NCBI GenBank assembly: GCA_018660825.1
Contig: JABJJO010000076.1
Coordinates: 1 to 58,607 of the forward strand
Length of the DNA stretch: 58,607 nucleotides
Direction of reading: 5' to 3'
DNA from: Planctomycetaceae bacterium
Lineage (GTDB): Bacteria > Planctomycetota > Planctomycetia > Pirellulales > Pirellulaceae
Both the position numbers and the translations under genes were made by a program. Position 1 is the stretch's first letter, and every line of letters begins with the position of its first letter. Shown one piece after another: positions 45,307 through 56,368 of the stretch. The notes under the pieces are model-generated. The model was given only the letters and a program-made list of their open reading frames with translations, had not been told where the DNA came from and searched no databases.

Positions 45307-47619
45307 TTATGGTTTTGAATTGGCGGTTTTTGTGGGCGATTCAATGGCATCAAGGATGTCAGAAAGGACATCGATGTTCTCTTGAGGCGACGCTAAACTT
45401 TTGTTGTAGAGGTCATACAACTTGAGTATTTCAGCGCGTGTTAACAAAACTTTATACTGTTGAATATTCTGTTCTAGGGCAGCCACAGCATGTACTCGGT
45501 TATTGATAATTTCGGTATCTTGACTAGCAAACGTTGTCAAGGTTTGTTGGGCTTGATCGGACCCAATGTGTGCTAGTGCCGTGGCGGCGGGTTTGCTTAG
45601 TGGCGGCACAAACAACGCATTAATTAATGCTTGTTGTTGCCGCTGGACATTAAAAAAGCCGAATTGCTGCTGATTGACCAACACTTTTTCAAACCATGCT
45701 AAGCAGACCTTAGCTTGGGCAAGTCTTTCGAGAGTAGTGAGTTCTTGATACTGCGCGGTTAATAACAAGGGTCGAGTCTGTTGTAGCAATCCTTCTACGG
45801 AAAGCGGCTCGGTAAGTACAAAAGTCAATGGATCGACAGCCGCAATCGGATTTGCTCGACCCACATCCAGATCATGAACAACGATCCCAATCGGTATTCC
45901 AGCAGTCCGCGGGTCATGTCGCAACATATAAACAACATCATTAATATGAGGAGCAGCAATAGCTTCGCCCACCATGATAAATTCATAGTCAGCACTTTGT
46001 TGAGCCATTCGCACAAGGTCGCGGCCACTCTTGGCGCGGTCACCACTGAAGCCGATTTGTGCCAATAATCCAGACCATGTTTGACTACGCTCGGGTTTAA
46101 CGTCCCCCGTTAGTACAGAACGAGTTCCAGCGGTTTTAATGTAATGCCCAGCAGCTTCGCTTAAAAACGTGCATCCAGGAAAAGCTCGTTGAGGATCGAT
46201 TTTAAAGATCGCACTGGCCACGGCGAATCGTACACGACGGTTGGCGTGATTGAGCAATCTAACAAATGGTGTTGGTTGCCCTGATGGTGAATAAACCAAC
46301 GCGCCGCTCCCAATGGCGCCCAATACTTCAGCAGCTCCGACAGCCGCAGGATAATTTTCTTCAGCAAGACAGTGTTCTAATAGCGCTAGAACATATGCCG
46401 GTGATTGTTGGCTTACCAACTGCATCGTGCCGTCGGCTAAAGGCTCACTCATTCCGTTGAGAACTTTACTTGAGGCTAAGACGCTTCGGAGAAATTGACG
46501 TTTATACTGAGCGTTTGATAGATCGAGGCTATATAAATTTTTGGAAACCTGCGTGGCCAATACCAACGCGACGACTCGAGCGTCATGTGTCGTGGGAGTG
46601 ACAATAGCTTGTTCTGCATTGTATTGCCACAGGGTGACGCGATGGAATTCATCAACCGGCAGCATTAAATCGCCATGGAGCGCACGTTTTAATTGCAGTT
46701 CCAGGTAAGCCATGGCATCCCGTTTAGTAGGTAATGTTTTGACGAGCTGAACTAAAGCCCGTCGGGCCGCAGCCCCAAGCGTGGAATCCGCGGTTTCTAA
46801 AACGGCATAAGCGACAAGTCGATCGGCCACACGCGTAGCTCCTAGGTGGCCGAGCACGTCAATCACTCGCGCTTGATGCTCTTCGTCAGCCACATCTAAG
46901 TAGCCAATCATAGGTTCGACGGCAACATTCCCCATGCCAATGATGGCTCGTTGTATTTCTCGGTAGCTTTCGCTGTACTGAGGATCACCAAGAGCCTTGC
47001 CGAGCAGTGCCGCTGCTTCCACATCTAAGGTTTTGAACGTGTCCCGAGCACGGACTCGCGTAAGCTTGTCAGTGCTTGCTAAGTCGGCAATGAGGGATTT
47101 AATGTGAGTATCATCTTGCCTGTAGGCGAGAGCCCCCTTATTAACGATGGCTGCGAATCGAGAACCTTCTGGTTGAATTTTTGGGTTGAGTGATAATTCA
47201 AACAAAAAGGCGGAACCCAGTTGTTTTTGAACAGTGGTTGCTTGCCGAGCAGAAACATTGAGTTTTTCAAAGTCTTGGATAAAGATCCGAGCCACATCGG
47301 TGCGAGATATTTGCGTACAAATCAGAATAGCCTCTGCTAATTCTGTTGGTGTACCGGGTCGAAGGTCACCATAACGACGAATGATCAGGTTGGAGTCAAG
47401 GCTAAGATTAGATGTCGTTACCGCGGGGTTTGCGGCGGCATTAGGGTCAGCGTTAGGTTTTGCAGGGCCACCAAACGGATTGGCTTGAGCAAGCACAGCG
47501 TACGGCGTAAGCGCTACGCAAACGACGAAACTGGCAAGGAAAAAAAAGCCGAAAAATAATCTACCAAGTGGCTTAGAAACGTGGCCCGAAGGTGAATAAT
47601 CGATAAACATCACTTGCAT
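45307..47619 (-). CDS. Secreted HEAT-repeat protein with receiver-like segment
   Basis: A 770-residue protein. A signal peptide or membrane anchor spans about residues 20-45 (ending AVLAQ), followed by a short Pro/Asn/Ala linker. Residues about 170-300 and 390-490 contain HEAT/Armadillo-type helical repeats (TRVRARDTFKTLDVEAAALLGKAL, RVIDVLGHLGATRVADRLV). Residues about 505-615 resemble a response-regulator receiver fold without its phosphorylatable Asp: YEFIMVGEAIAAPHINDVVYMLRHDPRTAGIPIGIVVH. The last 100 residues return to helical repeats. I do not recognise a named family. It precedes the sigma-54 activator by 132 bp. The start could be ATG at 47619 or 47610. Confidence 0.8.
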   Translation of the reverse strand: MQVMFIDYSPSGHVSKPLGRLFFGFFFLASFVVCVALTPYAVLAQANPFGGPAKPNADPNAAANPAVTTSNLSLDSNLIIRRYGDLRPGTPTELAEAILICTQISRTDVARIFIQDFEKLNVSARQATTVQKQLGSAFLFELSLNPKIQPEGSRFAAIVNKGALAYRQDDTHIKSLIADLASTDKLTRVRARDTFKTLDVEAAALLGKALGDPQYSESYREIQRAIIGMGNVAVEPMIGYLDVADEEHQARVIDVLGHLGATRVADRLVAYAVLETADSTLGAAARRALVQLVKTLPTKRDAMAYLELQLKRALHGDLMLPVDEFHRVTLWQYNAEQAIVTPTTHDARVVALVLATQVSKNLYSLDLSNAQYKRQFLRSVLASSKVLNGMSEPLADGTMQLVSQQSPAYVLALLEHCLAEENYPAAVGAAEVLGAIGSGALVYSPSGQPTPFVRLLNHANRRVRFAVASAIFKIDPQRAFPGCTFLSEAAGHYIKTAGTRSVLTGDVKPERSQTWSGLLAQIGFSGDRAKSGRDLVRMAQQSADYEFIMVGEAIAAPHINDVVYMLRHDPRTAGIPIGIVVHDLDVGRANPIAAVDPLTFVLTEPLSVEGLLQQTRPLLLTAQYQELTTLERLAQAKVCLAWFEKVLVNQQQFGFFNVQRQQQALINALFVPPLSKPAATALAHIGSDQAQQTLTTFASQDTEIINNRVHAVAALEQNIQQYKVLLTRAEILKLYDLYNKSLASPQENIDVLSDILDAIESPTKTANSKP

Positions 47620-47703
47620 TCCCTAGTTAACCTATTTTGATACATCACAACCAATCCGTATTCGGACGGTCTTTAGTCGGAGTTAGGCATATTAGCAAAC
47701 GCA

Positions 47704-47738
47704 TAAAAGGGCTTTAAGCGCAGGTAATTTAAAGCCCT
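47704..47738 (-). terminator. Terminator overlapping the argH stop codon
   Basis: On the minus strand, AGGGCTTTAA and TTAAAGCCCT form a perfect 10-bp stem around an 11-nt loop, followed by TTTTATG. The upstream arm contains the last codons and the TAA stop of argH. It should end the argH transcript before the HEAT-repeat gene. Confidence 0.7.
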
Positions 47739-49108
47739 AATCGCTCTTTCCAGGCGGCGATTTGAGCAGCGACCTGATCGGGAGCGGTAGAACCAAAGCT
47801 CGTAAACGCAGCAACTGCATTCTGAACACCTAGTACTCCATATATCTCTTCGTCCAAATCAGCGTCTAGCTTTTGGAACTCCTTGAGTGGAAGGTCCTTT
47901 AGCGCGACATTTTCCTTGGTTGCGACGGCAACGAGTGCCCCGATTAGGTGGTGTGCAGTCCGCTGGGGAGTTCCTCGCAGGATCAAATATTCCATCAAGG
48001 TGGTTGCGTCTAGAAAACCTTTATCAAGGCTCGCTGCAATTGCTTTGCGGTTAAGCGTCGCACCCGCTACTAATGGTGCCGCGATATTGAGGCAGGCGGT
48101 TACCGCATCAAATGCGTCGAACAACGCGGGCTTGTCTTCTTGCAGATCACGGTTGTACGCTAAAGGCAGCCCCTTAATGATCATTAACAGTGTTTGCAAC
48201 GAACCGACGACTCGCCCAGTTTTCCCGCGGATCAACTCCAAAATATCAGGGTTGATTTTCTGTGGCATGATAGATGAGCCCGTGCAGAATTCATGTGGCA
48301 AGGTGATAAAATCAAACTCGGCGGTATTCCAAAGGATCCATTCCTCGGCCCAGCCACTTAAGTGGATTGCGATTGTGGAAAGCACAAAAGCTGACTCAAG
48401 CACAAAATCTCGATCACTTGAGACATCAAGGCTGTTTGCCGCGACACCCTCGAAGCCCAAAAGCTCCGCTGTTGTGTTGCGCTGGATGGGGATGGATGTT
48501 CCGGCAACGGCAGCCACACCTAGGCTCGATACATTGACTCGTTTGCGACAGTCTGCGATTCGTTGTCGGTCGCGTTGAAGTTTTTCACAATAAGCGAGCC
48601 AATAGTGTGGGGCTAATACTGGTTGTGCTCGTTGCAAGTGAGTGTATCCAGGCAGGATCACATCAAGATCGTCATTGCAGCGGTTGACGAAGGCTTGCTG
48701 TAGGTCGAGCAGCAGTTGATCAACATTATCTAGGGCAGCCCGCACCCATAATCGAAAATCGGTACTGACTTGATCATTTCGACTTCTACCCGTGTGCAGT
48801 TTTCTGCCAACATCACCTAGCTCGTCGATCAATAAAGTTTCGATATGCATGTGGATATCTTCAAGCGCGATATTCGTTTGAAAGTCACCAGCCTCTATTT
48901 TTGTTTTTATCTTGAGTAGTGCTGTTTCGATAGCGACGGCTTCATCGTTGGTAAGAATTCCGATTTCCTGAAGCATTTTTGCATGGGCGATGGAAGCGAG
49001 GATATCATGGGCATATAACCGCGCATCAAAACTAATGCTTTCAGTAAATGAAGCAAGGCGATTATCAGCAGCGGCGTCAAAGACGCCGGATCGGGAGGGG
49101 CTGTCCAC
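47729..49108 (-). CDS. argH: Argininosuccinate lyase
   Basis: A 459-residue enzyme catalysing the last step of arginine synthesis, splitting argininosuccinate into arginine and fumarate. The family signature [11 protein letters not shown] lies near residue 276. Other conserved segments are [38 protein letters not shown] and [11 protein letters not shown]. The start is a GTG (49108) giving [11 protein letters not shown], a usual N-terminus in planctomycetes. It has no Shine-Dalgarno sequence but has an A-rich leader. No other arg gene is adjacent. The terminator overlaps its stop codon. Confidence 0.97.
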   Translation of the reverse strand: MDSPSRSGVFDAAADNRLASFTESISFDARLYAHDILASIAHAKMLQEIGILTNDEAVAIETALLKIKTKIEAGDFQTNIALEDIHMHIETLLIDELGDVGRKLHTGRSRNDQVSTDFRLWVRAALDNVDQLLLDLQQAFVNRCNDDLDVILPGYTHLQRAQPVLAPHYWLAYCEKLQRDRQRIADCRKRVNVSSLGVAAVAGTSIPIQRNTTAELLGFEGVAANSLDVSSDRDFVLESAFVLSTIAIHLSGWAEEWILWNTAEFDFITLPHEFCTGSSIMPQKINPDILELIRGKTGRVVGSLQTLLMIIKGLPLAYNRDLQEDKPALFDAFDAVTACLNIAAPLVAGATLNRKAIAASLDKGFLDATTLMEYLILRGTPQRTAHHLIGALVAVATKENVALKDLPLKEFQKLDADLDEEIYGVLGVQNAVAAFTSFGSTAPDQVAAQIAAWKERLGL

Positions 49109-49512
49109 AGGTTTTTTCTTTTTTCTTTTTTGGTTGTGCCGAGCGTATTGAATACGTCCAACGGAAAAGAGCTTGAAAGCAGTGTGTTTGATTTTGCATG
49201 TCTTCCTATGCTAGAGACGGCACCGATGACTGTCAATAAATATTGATTGTGTCCCAGGCAATCAAGGATCGATGTGAAACATCACAAATGGTTGAGCAAG
49301 CGACGGAATACATTGAAATTATGACAATTCAACCGGCGAGCTACTTGCGAAAAAGGGGCGTGAGGGGATAAAATCAGGAAATTTTATACACTAACGGCGA
49401 TCGCTTCCCTGCTGTTAAAAATACGGCAGTCCAATACCACAGGGATTTTTCGCAGGTACTTTCCAAAATAACATTAGGGTGTTCGTTTAGAACATAGAAA
49501 GAATTAACTAGC
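49109..49512. other. 404-bp spacer between divergent argH and carB
   Basis: It must hold the promoters of both genes. Next to argH is a 20-base T-rich run (49112-49131). The sequence TTGCGA (49345-49350) and TAAAAT (49369-49374), 18 bp apart on the plus strand, could be a carB promoter. A small hairpin GATGT-GAA-ACATC lies near 49271. A perfect inverted repeat TGTTC-GTTTA-GAACA at 49480-49494 lies 18 bp before the carB start. No riboswitch or tRNA was recognised. Confidence 0.5.
49345..49374 (+). promoter_or_regulatory. Possible sigma-70 promoter of carB
   Basis: TTGCGA and TAAAAT separated by 18 bp, about 140 bp before the carB start. Both elements deviate from consensus by one or two bases. 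Nothing else in the spacer matches better on this strand. Confidence 0.3.
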
Positions 49513-52500
49513 GTGCCGCGACGCGACGACTTAAAAAAAATATTGATCATTGGATCGGGACCGATTATTATCGGCCAAGCGTGTGAATTTGATTATTCGG
49601 GAACCCAGGCCTGCAAAGCGCTGCGTGAAGAAGGGTATGAAGTTGTATTGGTTAATTCAAACCCTGCCACAATCATGACGGACCCCGCATCGGCTGATCG
49701 TACTTATATAGAACCGTTGACTTGGGAAATTGTCGAAAAAGTTATTGCCAAAGAACGCCCCGATGCGTTACTTCCAACGCTCGGCGGACAAACTGGTCTG
49801 AATCTGGCAATGGACCTAGATCGGGAAGGCGTGCTGGACAAATATAATGTCGAAATGCTAGGTGCGCGGATAGAGGCGATCGCGAAAGCTGAAGAACGCG
49901 AACAATTTAAACAAGCCATGGATAAAATTGGGTTGGATGTTTGTACTGGCAAGACCGTGCGGACCATTGCTGATGCGCGCGGATTTTTGGATACGATCGG
50001 CTTACCAGCGGTTATTCGCCCAAGTTTTACCATGGGCGGATCTGGTTCGGCCATTGCCTACAACCGAGAAGAGTTCGACGTGTTAGTCCGAGATGGGCTG
50101 GACCAATCCCCGGTTACCGAAGTGCTCGTAGAAGAATCCATTATCGGTTGGAAAGAGTATGAAATGGAGGTGATGCGAGACCATGCGGATAATGTTGTTA
50201 TTATCTGTAGCATCGAGAATTTTGATCCAATGGGTGTCCATACCGGTGACTCTATTACGGTTGCTCCCGCGCAAACACTGTCAGACAAAGAATATCAACG
50301 GATGCGAGATGCATCGCTCGCGGTCATCCGTGAAATAGGTGTGGAAACTGGGGGTTCAAATATTCAATTCGCCATTGACCCAGAGAATGGCAAGATGATT
50401 GTTATTGAAATGAATCCCCGCGTGAGTCGATCAAGTGCACTTGCTAGCAAAGCGACCGGATTTCCAATAGCTAAGATTGCTGCAAAACTGGCTGTAGGAT
50501 ATTTACTGCACGAACTAAAGAATGACATCACTCGAGAAACACTCGCCTGTTTCGAACCAACGATCGACTATGTTGTGACGAAAATCCCACGGTTTGCATT
50601 TGAAAAATTTCCCGAAGCGGATGCCACTCTGACCACGCAAATGAAAAGTGTTGGCGAAACGATGGCAATCGGCCGTACGTTTAAGGAGTCTTTTCAAAAG
50701 GCGCTGCGCGGGCTGGAAACAGGACATTTCGGCTTTGGCTGTGATGGTAAAGATTTGTGGGGCACCGAAGAACAGCCTACGGACGATGAGATTCGTGCAA
50801 AGCTTGCTGTGCCAAACGAAAATAGAGTTTGGCATTTACGCTACGCGATTAAAAGTGGCTATACCGCCGAACAATTGTTCGCTATCACTAAAATTGATCC
50901 GTGGTTTCTTAATCAATTGTTCGAGCTCGTAGCACTGGAAGAGAGCATTATTGCCCTCGGTAGCTGCGAAAAAATTGACGCCCCGATGTTGAAGAAGGTC
51001 AAACAGTTTGGCTATTCGGATCGTCAACTTGCGACGATGCTTGATAGCAATGAAATCGATATTCGTCAGTGGCGAAAAGATTTAGGCGTTGTCGCTGTCT
51101 TTAAGTCGGTGGATACTTGTGCGGCAGAATTTGAAGCTTACACGCCCTATTATTATTCAACGTACGAAGACGAGAATGAAGCTCCTAGTAAACCCGCGGG
51201 TAAGCAGCGCGTCATGATTCTTGGAGGTGGCCCCAATCGCATCGGGCAGGGGATTGAATTCGATTATTGCTGTTGTCACGCTAGTTTTGCGCTGCGTGAA
51301 ATGGGCATTGAATCTGTCATGGTCAACTCGAACCCAGAAACGGTCAGTACCGACTATGACACTAGCGACATGCTCTTTTTTGAGCCCCTGACAACCGAAG
51401 ATGTATTGAATATTGCAGATTGCATTGACCCGGATGGAGTCATTGTGCAGTTTGGTGGGCAAACGCCACTAAACCTTGCTCGGGGGCTACAAAACGCAGG
51501 ACTCCCTATTATTGGTACGTCTGTGGATACGATTGAATCAGCTGAAGACCGCGAAAAGTTTCAGCGGTTGTTGTACAAACTGGAGTTAAAGCAACCCGCT
51601 AATGGGATCGCTCGTACGATGGATGAAGCACGGCGGGAAGTTGCCGAGATTGGATTTCCGGTATTGGTTAGGCCAAGTTTTGTACTAGGTGGTCGCGCGA
51701 TGGAAATTTGTTATGACATGACGCAACTGGACCGCTTTGTAGCAGAAGCATTTGTTGTGGCCCAAGGGCAACCAGTATTAATAGATCGGTTTTTAGAAGA
51801 TGCGACCGAAGTGGATGTCGATGCAATTTGTGATGGTGAACGAGTCGTGGTCGCTGGCATTATGGAACATATAGAAGAAGCGGGTGTTCATTCGGGCGAT
51901 TCGGCCTGTGCAATACCACCCTATAGTTTGTTAGGCCCCGTTGTTGAAGAAATTAAAAAAGCGACGGTTGCTTTGGCAATGGAATTAAAAGTGATTGGGC
52001 TGATGAATATTCAGTTTGCTGTCAAAAAGGAAAACGGTCAGCCAGTGATCTATGTGCTCGAAGTCAATCCACGGGCTAGCCGTACCGTTCCCTTTGTTGC
52101 GAAGGCCACTGGTTTCCCCGTAGCAAAAATTGCCACCCAAGTCATGACGGGTAAAACACTAGACGAGCTGGGTATAGAGTCAGCACCGATACCGAGCTGT
52201 GTGTCTGTTAAAGAAAGTGTCTTTCCTTTTCGTAAATTTGTCGGCGTAGACATTATTTTGGGCCCAGAAATGCGGTCGACCGGTGAGGTGATGGGCTCGA
52301 GTGATAGGTTCTCGATTGCTTTTGCCAAGAGCCAGCTTGGCGCGGGGATTGTATTGCCCAAAGAAGGAAATATTTTTCTGAGCGTAACGGAACGACATAA
52401 GGAACAGATCAAGGAATTGGCAAAGCGCTTACACGCAATGGGGTACACGTTGATGGCAACCGAGGGCACGGCGGCTCGAATTGAAGAAGCGGATATTCCG

Positions 52501-52755
52501 GTGCAGCGAGTGAAGAAGATCGCCGAAGGCCACCCAAATTTGATTGACCATTTAATCGATGGGGATGTAACGCTGGCCTTGAATACGCCGAATGGAAAAG
52601 GTGCTAGGACTGATGAAGGGAAAATTCGAGCCGCCGCTGTACAATATGGTGTTCCTTGTATTACGACGATTCAAGCGGCTGAAGCGGCTGTCAAAGCAAT
52701 GGAAGCACTCACCGAAGAAGAAATGGACGTACAAGCGCTACAAGACCGATATTAA
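49513..52755 (+). CDS. carB: Carbamoyl-phosphate synthase large subunit
   Basis: A 1080-residue enzyme making carbamoyl phosphate for pyrimidine and arginine synthesis. The two homologous ATP-grasp halves are complete. The first begins [21 protein letters not shown], the second [21 protein letters not shown]. Both carry ATP-grasp landmarks ([19 protein letters not shown] and [19 protein letters not shown]). The C-terminal allosteric MGS-like domain (from about residue 940) is present. The start is a GTG at 49513 ([10 protein letters not shown]), with only a weak AGAAAG upstream. The small subunit carA is not in the window. It is convergent with pyrC (14 bp) and divergent from argH, so the three genes serve linked pathways. 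Confidence 0.97.
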   Translation: MPRRDDLKKILIIGSGPIIIGQACEFDYSGTQACKALREEGYEVVLVNSNPATIMTDPASADRTYIEPLTWEIVEKVIAKERPDALLPTLGGQTGLNLAMDLDREGVLDKYNVEMLGARIEAIAKAEEREQFKQAMDKIGLDVCTGKTVRTIADARGFLDTIGLPAVIRPSFTMGGSGSAIAYNREEFDVLVRDGLDQSPVTEVLVEESIIGWKEYEMEVMRDHADNVVIICSIENFDPMGVHTGDSITVAPAQTLSDKEYQRMRDASLAVIREIGVETGGSNIQFAIDPENGKMIVIEMNPRVSRSSALASKATGFPIAKIAAKLAVGYLLHELKNDITRETLACFEPTIDYVVTKIPRFAFEKFPEADATLTTQMKSVGETMAIGRTFKESFQKALRGLETGHFGFGCDGKDLWGTEEQPTDDEIRAKLAVPNENRVWHLRYAIKSGYTAEQLFAITKIDPWFLNQLFELVALEESIIALGSCEKIDAPMLKKVKQFGYSDRQLATMLDSNEIDIRQWRKDLGVVAVFKSVDTCAAEFEAYTPYYYSTYEDENEAPSKPAGKQRVMILGGGPNRIGQGIEFDYCCCHASFALREMGIESVMVNSNPETVSTDYDTSDMLFFEPLTTEDVLNIADCIDPDGVIVQFGGQTPLNLARGLQNAGLPIIGTSVDTIESAEDREKFQRLLYKLELKQPANGIARTMDEARREVAEIGFPVLVRPSFVLGGRAMEICYDMTQLDRFVAEAFVVAQGQPVLIDRFLEDATEVDVDAICDGERVVVAGIMEHIEEAGVHSGDSACAIPPYSLLGPVVEEIKKATVALAMELKVIGLMNIQFAVKKENGQPVIYVLEVNPRASRTVPFVAKATGFPVAKIATQVMTGKTLDELGIESAPIPSCVSVKESVFPFRKFVGVDIILGPEMRSTGEVMGSSDRFSIAFAKSQLGAGIVLPKEGNIFLSVTERHKEQIKELAKRLHAMGYTLMATEGTAARIEEADIPVQRVKKIAEGHPNLIDHLIDGDVTLALNTPNGKGARTDEGKIRAAAVQYGVPCITTIQAAEAAVKAMEALTEEEMDVQALQDRY

Positions 52756-52769
52756 TTTGTGGTTGTTAT

Positions 52770-54098
52770 TTATTCTGTACCCCAATAGCCTCCGCGGCTA
52801 TGGTCATATTGCACTTCGCTTCCTCGGTGGCTTAGATCAAATTTGCCCTCGCGGTATACTTCGTGACCCATCACCCAAGTGCGGACGCAAGAACCGACGA
52901 GTGTTTCGCCATCCCACGGGGACCAGCCACATTTGGTTTCTTGCTTGCCGTTGCAAATCACATGGTCGCGATTTAAGTCGACGAGTGCGAGGTCAGCATC
53001 ATATCCAACTTCGATTCGACCTTTGCCGATCATATCCCACACTCGCGCCGGCGCGTCGCACATCCATCCCACGACTTGTTGCAAAGTACACCGTTGATGG
53101 TGAACTTCATTGAGCATCAGTGCTAACGAGTTTTCTACTGCTGGTAACCCGGAAGGCGACGAGGGATAGGGCTGTTGTTTTTCTTCGAGCGTATGAGGCG
53201 CGTGATCGGTGGCGATAACTTGGATTCGCCCAGCGTGTAAAGCACGCCAAATTTTTTGGTTGTCCGCACGGTTTTTGATGGAGGGGTTCATTTGAATCAG
53301 CGTGCCAAGTCGCTCATAATCGTCGACGTTAAAAAACAGATGATGCGGGCATGCTTCCGCAGTAATCAATGGCCCGTTAGCGGTTAACATATCGGCTTCG
53401 ACACCAGTGGAAACATGTAATACATGGAAACGGTGATTATGGCGCTTAGCCAAATCAATGGCGCGTAGCGTAGCAATCATAGCGGCTTCATGATCGCGGA
53501 TGCGGCTATGGTCGCGGACGTCGGTGGTACCCGCCCATTTCTGGCGATTGGCTTGAACGGTTGTTTCATCTTCACAATGCGCTGTCAGCGGCAAAGTGGT
53601 TTCCGCGAAAATTCGCTCTAGGTCATCCTGGCCATCAACCAATAAGTCACCAGTGCTCGAACCAATAAATATTTTAATCCCAGGGGTTCGGGTCGCCGCT
53701 CGTAAATCTTCCACGTTGCTGCCGGTTGCACCGATGTAAAATCCATAATTAACTAAGCTATGCTCGGCCCCAAGCGCTAGCTTTTGTTCTAACAGTGTCT
53801 GGGTGATGGCATTGGGAATCGTGTTAGGCATCTCTAAGAATGTGGTGACACCGCCCTTGGCACAAGCGCGACTCGCATGTGCTAAATCTTCTTTATGTGT
53901 TAATCCAGGTTCGCGAAAATGGACTTGGTCATCCACGACTCCGGGAATTAAATGCAACCCTGTCGCATCGATTATCGAGTCAGCTGCAGCGGTGATTGCG
54001 GGATCCAGAGCCGTGATGGATTGCCCGTTAAGCAATACGTCAACTTGTACCGTTTCAGTAGGGAGTACGACTTGAGCGTTTTTGATCAGTGTCTTCAT
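52770..54098 (-). CDS. pyrC: Dihydroorotase
   Basis: A 442-residue type I dihydroorotase, closing the ring of carbamoyl aspartate in pyrimidine synthesis. Zinc ligands are in [11 protein letters not shown] (HxR motif), [17 protein letters not shown] and [22 protein letters not shown] is also typical. The ATG at 54098 ([13 protein letters not shown]) fits family N-termini; longer frames up to 54149 are possible. It may be co-transcribed with the small gene upstream (77-bp gap). Convergent with carB. Confidence 0.94.
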   Translation of the reverse strand: MKTLIKNAQVVLPTETVQVDVLLNGQSITALDPAITAAADSIIDATGLHLIPGVVDDQVHFREPGLTHKEDLAHASRACAKGGVTTFLEMPNTIPNAITQTLLEQKLALGAEHSLVNYGFYIGATGSNVEDLRAATRTPGIKIFIGSSTGDLLVDGQDDLERIFAETTLPLTAHCEDETTVQANRQKWAGTTDVRDHSRIRDHEAAMIATLRAIDLAKRHNHRFHVLHVSTGVEADMLTANGPLITAEACPHHLFFNVDDYERLGTLIQMNPSIKNRADNQKIWRALHAGRIQVIATDHAPHTLEEKQQPYPSSPSGLPAVENSLALMLNEVHHQRCTLQQVVGWMCDAPARVWDMIGKGRIEVGYDADLALVDLNRDHVICNGKQETKCGWSPWDGETLVGSCVRTWVMGHEVYREGKFDLSHRGSEVQYDHSRGGYWGTE

Positions 54099-54175
54099 GA
54101 TTGCGCTATCTGATGCCGATGCATCCATATACAAAAGGTGCACAAGCAATCTAGCCGACGAGGAATTTTACAGGG

Positions 54176-54514
54176 CTAGAGCTTCACACCAAGTTCTTTG
54201 GCTGCTCTTATTTTCAACGCTTCGCGGAAGTAGAAAAAGGGGTATCGGTCCTCTTTCTTACGAGCATATTGAAAAACGCCGAGAACCATTGACAAGGGAA
54301 GCACTTTTTTGTCTACCAACTGAACCACTTGCTCAACAAATAATTTTTCAGCGGGCTTACGAACTTTTAGGCCAGCCTTCAGTTGTTCAACGAGGCGCTC
54401 GCTCTGACCGGCTTGCAGCAGCGCTAGACTCGACACCAACGGTGAAAACACCAGCCCGATCGCCGCGATACCGGCGCCGTGCATGGTTTGCAATAATAAT
54501 TTTCGTCGTTTCAT
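54176..54514 (-). CDS. Small basic hypothetical protein with N-terminal hydrophobic segment
   Basis: A 112-residue protein from the ATG at 54514, preceded by GAGAGTGG. The N-terminus is basic (KRRK) and then hydrophobic (IAAIGLVFSPLVSSLALL), consistent with a signal anchor. The rest is Lys/Arg-rich and helical, ending KIRAAKELGVKL. I do not recognise a family. Its position next to pyrC suggests co-transcription but gives no clue to function. Confidence 0.6.
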   Translation of the reverse strand: MKRRKLLLQTMHGAGIAAIGLVFSPLVSSLALLQAGQSERLVEQLKAGLKVRKPAEKLFVEQVVQLVDKKVLPLSMVLGVFQYARKKEDRYPFFYFREALKIRAAKELGVKL

Positions 54515-54824
54515 AACCACTCTCTCGTGCAAGCCTGTTCGTTATTGGTAGATCATTAGTACTCAAATTGGTGGATTGTGGAGAGATTTGTAACGAAAAA
54601 GACTGGTTTGTAGCAAGGGCGTTCAATAAAAACGTGTTCCTGCGGTACAATTAATAGAGTATTATCTGCACAACGAGCAAATTAGTTCGATGGACGGAGC
54701 ATTTTAATACGAATTACAATAATAGCAGTGATTGTTTGCTGGATCACACTTTGTGAACGGTAGACATAGTCCCCAATCCAGACTTACTTGCACATCCAAG
54801 TCCCCTCCTTATTGGAAAAAAATA
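54515..54824. other. 310-bp spacer before a DUF1501 gene
   Basis: This spacer separates divergent genes, so it should carry two promoters. No element could be assigned with confidence, and no RNA gene or repeat was seen. The DUF1501 frame extends upstream to 54732, but that extension does not look like a signal peptide. Confidence 0.4.
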
Positions 54825-56294
54825 ATGTTACGTATTCCCGGACAAGCTGGAAAAGATCTTTGTGATCAAGCCCTAGGTGTTACTAGACGAGATATTATGC
54901 GTGTGGGTGGTTCGGCGATGTTAGGGATGTCGCTAGGACAGATGATGGAGGTCCAAGCCCAAGCAGCGGAAGCTACCGAAGGTGGTGGCCCCGGTTGGAA
55001 TAAAGCCAAGAGTATTATCTTGGTCTATTTGCAAGGCGGTCCAAGCCATTTGGATTTATGGGATCCCAAAGATGATGTGCCGGATAACGTGCGTAGTGTC
55101 TTTAAGCGCATCAAAACCAAAGTGCCTGGGATGGATGTAACGGAGAATTTGCCGAAACTTGCTCAGATCACTGACAAGTTGACAATGGTTCGTTCTATGA
55201 GCTACACGCCTGTTGGTTTATTTAATCACACGGCTGCCATTTATCAAATTCATACGGGCTATACGGCTGATAAAGTCAGTCCATCGGGCCAGCTCGAACC
55301 CCCAAGCCCAAAAGACTTTCCTAATTTTGGTTCGAACATTATCCGCATGAAGCCACCTGAAGAAGACATGCTGCCGTTTGTTATGATGCCACGGCCATTG
55401 CAAGAAAGTAACGTTGTCAACAAATCGGGAACGGCTGGTTTTTTAGGCCGCGCCTATGATCCTTATTACCTCTTCCCGCCCGGTGGTGATTTAGACCAAA
55501 CAAAAATGGATCGTATTAATGTTGATGATCTTCAATTGCGGCAAGAAGTTTCAATGGGTCGACTGAATAGGCGATCGCGATTGCGAGATTTGATCAACAG
55601 CGGGATGCCTCAGATTGATCGCGCCACAGAAAAATATGGCCTCAATAAATACTATGAATCAGCGATGAGTCTAATTAGTTCGGGTCGAGCTCGAGATGCA
55701 TTTGATTTATCCAAGGAAACAGAGGCTACGCGCGATCGCTATGGCCGCACCACGTTTGGACAAAGTTGTTTGTTAGCTCGGCGGTTAATCGCCGCTGGGA
55801 CTCGAGTGGTTGAAGTTATTTGGCCTAAAGTCGCCAATTCCGATCGCCATTCGTTTGATGTGCATGTTGGCTTATCCGCTCGGATGAAAAACGAATCTGG
55901 TCCGATGCTCGACTCTGGGTTGAGCGCCTTGATTGGTGATTTGGATGAGCGCGGAATGTTAGAAGATACCTTGGTAGTCGCCATTGGTGAATTCGGCCGT
56001 AGCCCTATTCGTGGTGTTAGTACGTCGGGTAATAACAACACCGATGACGGACGTGACCATTGGCCATATTGTTATACAGCGATTGCCGCAGGTGCGGGAA
56101 TCAAGCGAGGCTACGTGCATGGTGAGTCGGATAAAACTGGCTCCGCGCCGTTGAGTGATCCGGTGCATCCGATTGAGATGCTCGCGACGATGTATCACAG
56201 CATCGGAATCAATCCCAACACGATTCAATACAATCACCTCAATCAACCGCGCGAGTTAGTCAAAGCTGCGCCGGTTACCGCATTGTTTGGGTGA
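54825..56294 (+). CDS. DUF1501 family secreted protein
   Basis: A 489-residue DUF1501 protein started at the ATG at 54825, which places the Tat-type signal properly ([16 protein letters not shown]21-R22). Landmarks are [41 protein letters not shown] and [18 protein letters not shown]. It is in the GRDHW subgroup and has no PSD1 partner. It stands alone between the pyrC unit and the convergent kinase gene. Exported; function unknown. Confidence 0.92.
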   Translation: MLRIPGQAGKDLCDQALGVTRRDIMRVGGSAMLGMSLGQMMEVQAQAAEATEGGGPGWNKAKSIILVYLQGGPSHLDLWDPKDDVPDNVRSVFKRIKTKVPGMDVTENLPKLAQITDKLTMVRSMSYTPVGLFNHTAAIYQIHTGYTADKVSPSGQLEPPSPKDFPNFGSNIIRMKPPEEDMLPFVMMPRPLQESNVVNKSGTAGFLGRAYDPYYLFPPGGDLDQTKMDRINVDDLQLRQEVSMGRLNRRSRLRDLINSGMPQIDRATEKYGLNKYYESAMSLISSGRARDAFDLSKETEATRDRYGRTTFGQSCLLARRLIAAGTRVVEVIWPKVANSDRHSFDVHVGLSARMKNESGPMLDSGLSALIGDLDERGMLEDTLVVAIGEFGRSPIRGVSTSGNNNTDDGRDHWPYCYTAIAAGAGIKRGYVHGESDKTGSAPLSDPVHPIEMLATMYHSIGINPNTIQYNHLNQPRELVKAAPVTALFG

Positions 56295-56368
56295 TGGTCA
56301 AAAAGTTGATGGTGTCAACCAAAAATTTATACGAATTCTCACAAAGGTAAGAATTAGGTAATTGTCCG

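Noticed and set aside
47883-48578. A 231-codon open frame on the plus strand
   Set aside because: It lies fully inside argH on the opposite strand, with Ser/Arg-rich composition typical of an antisense shadow.
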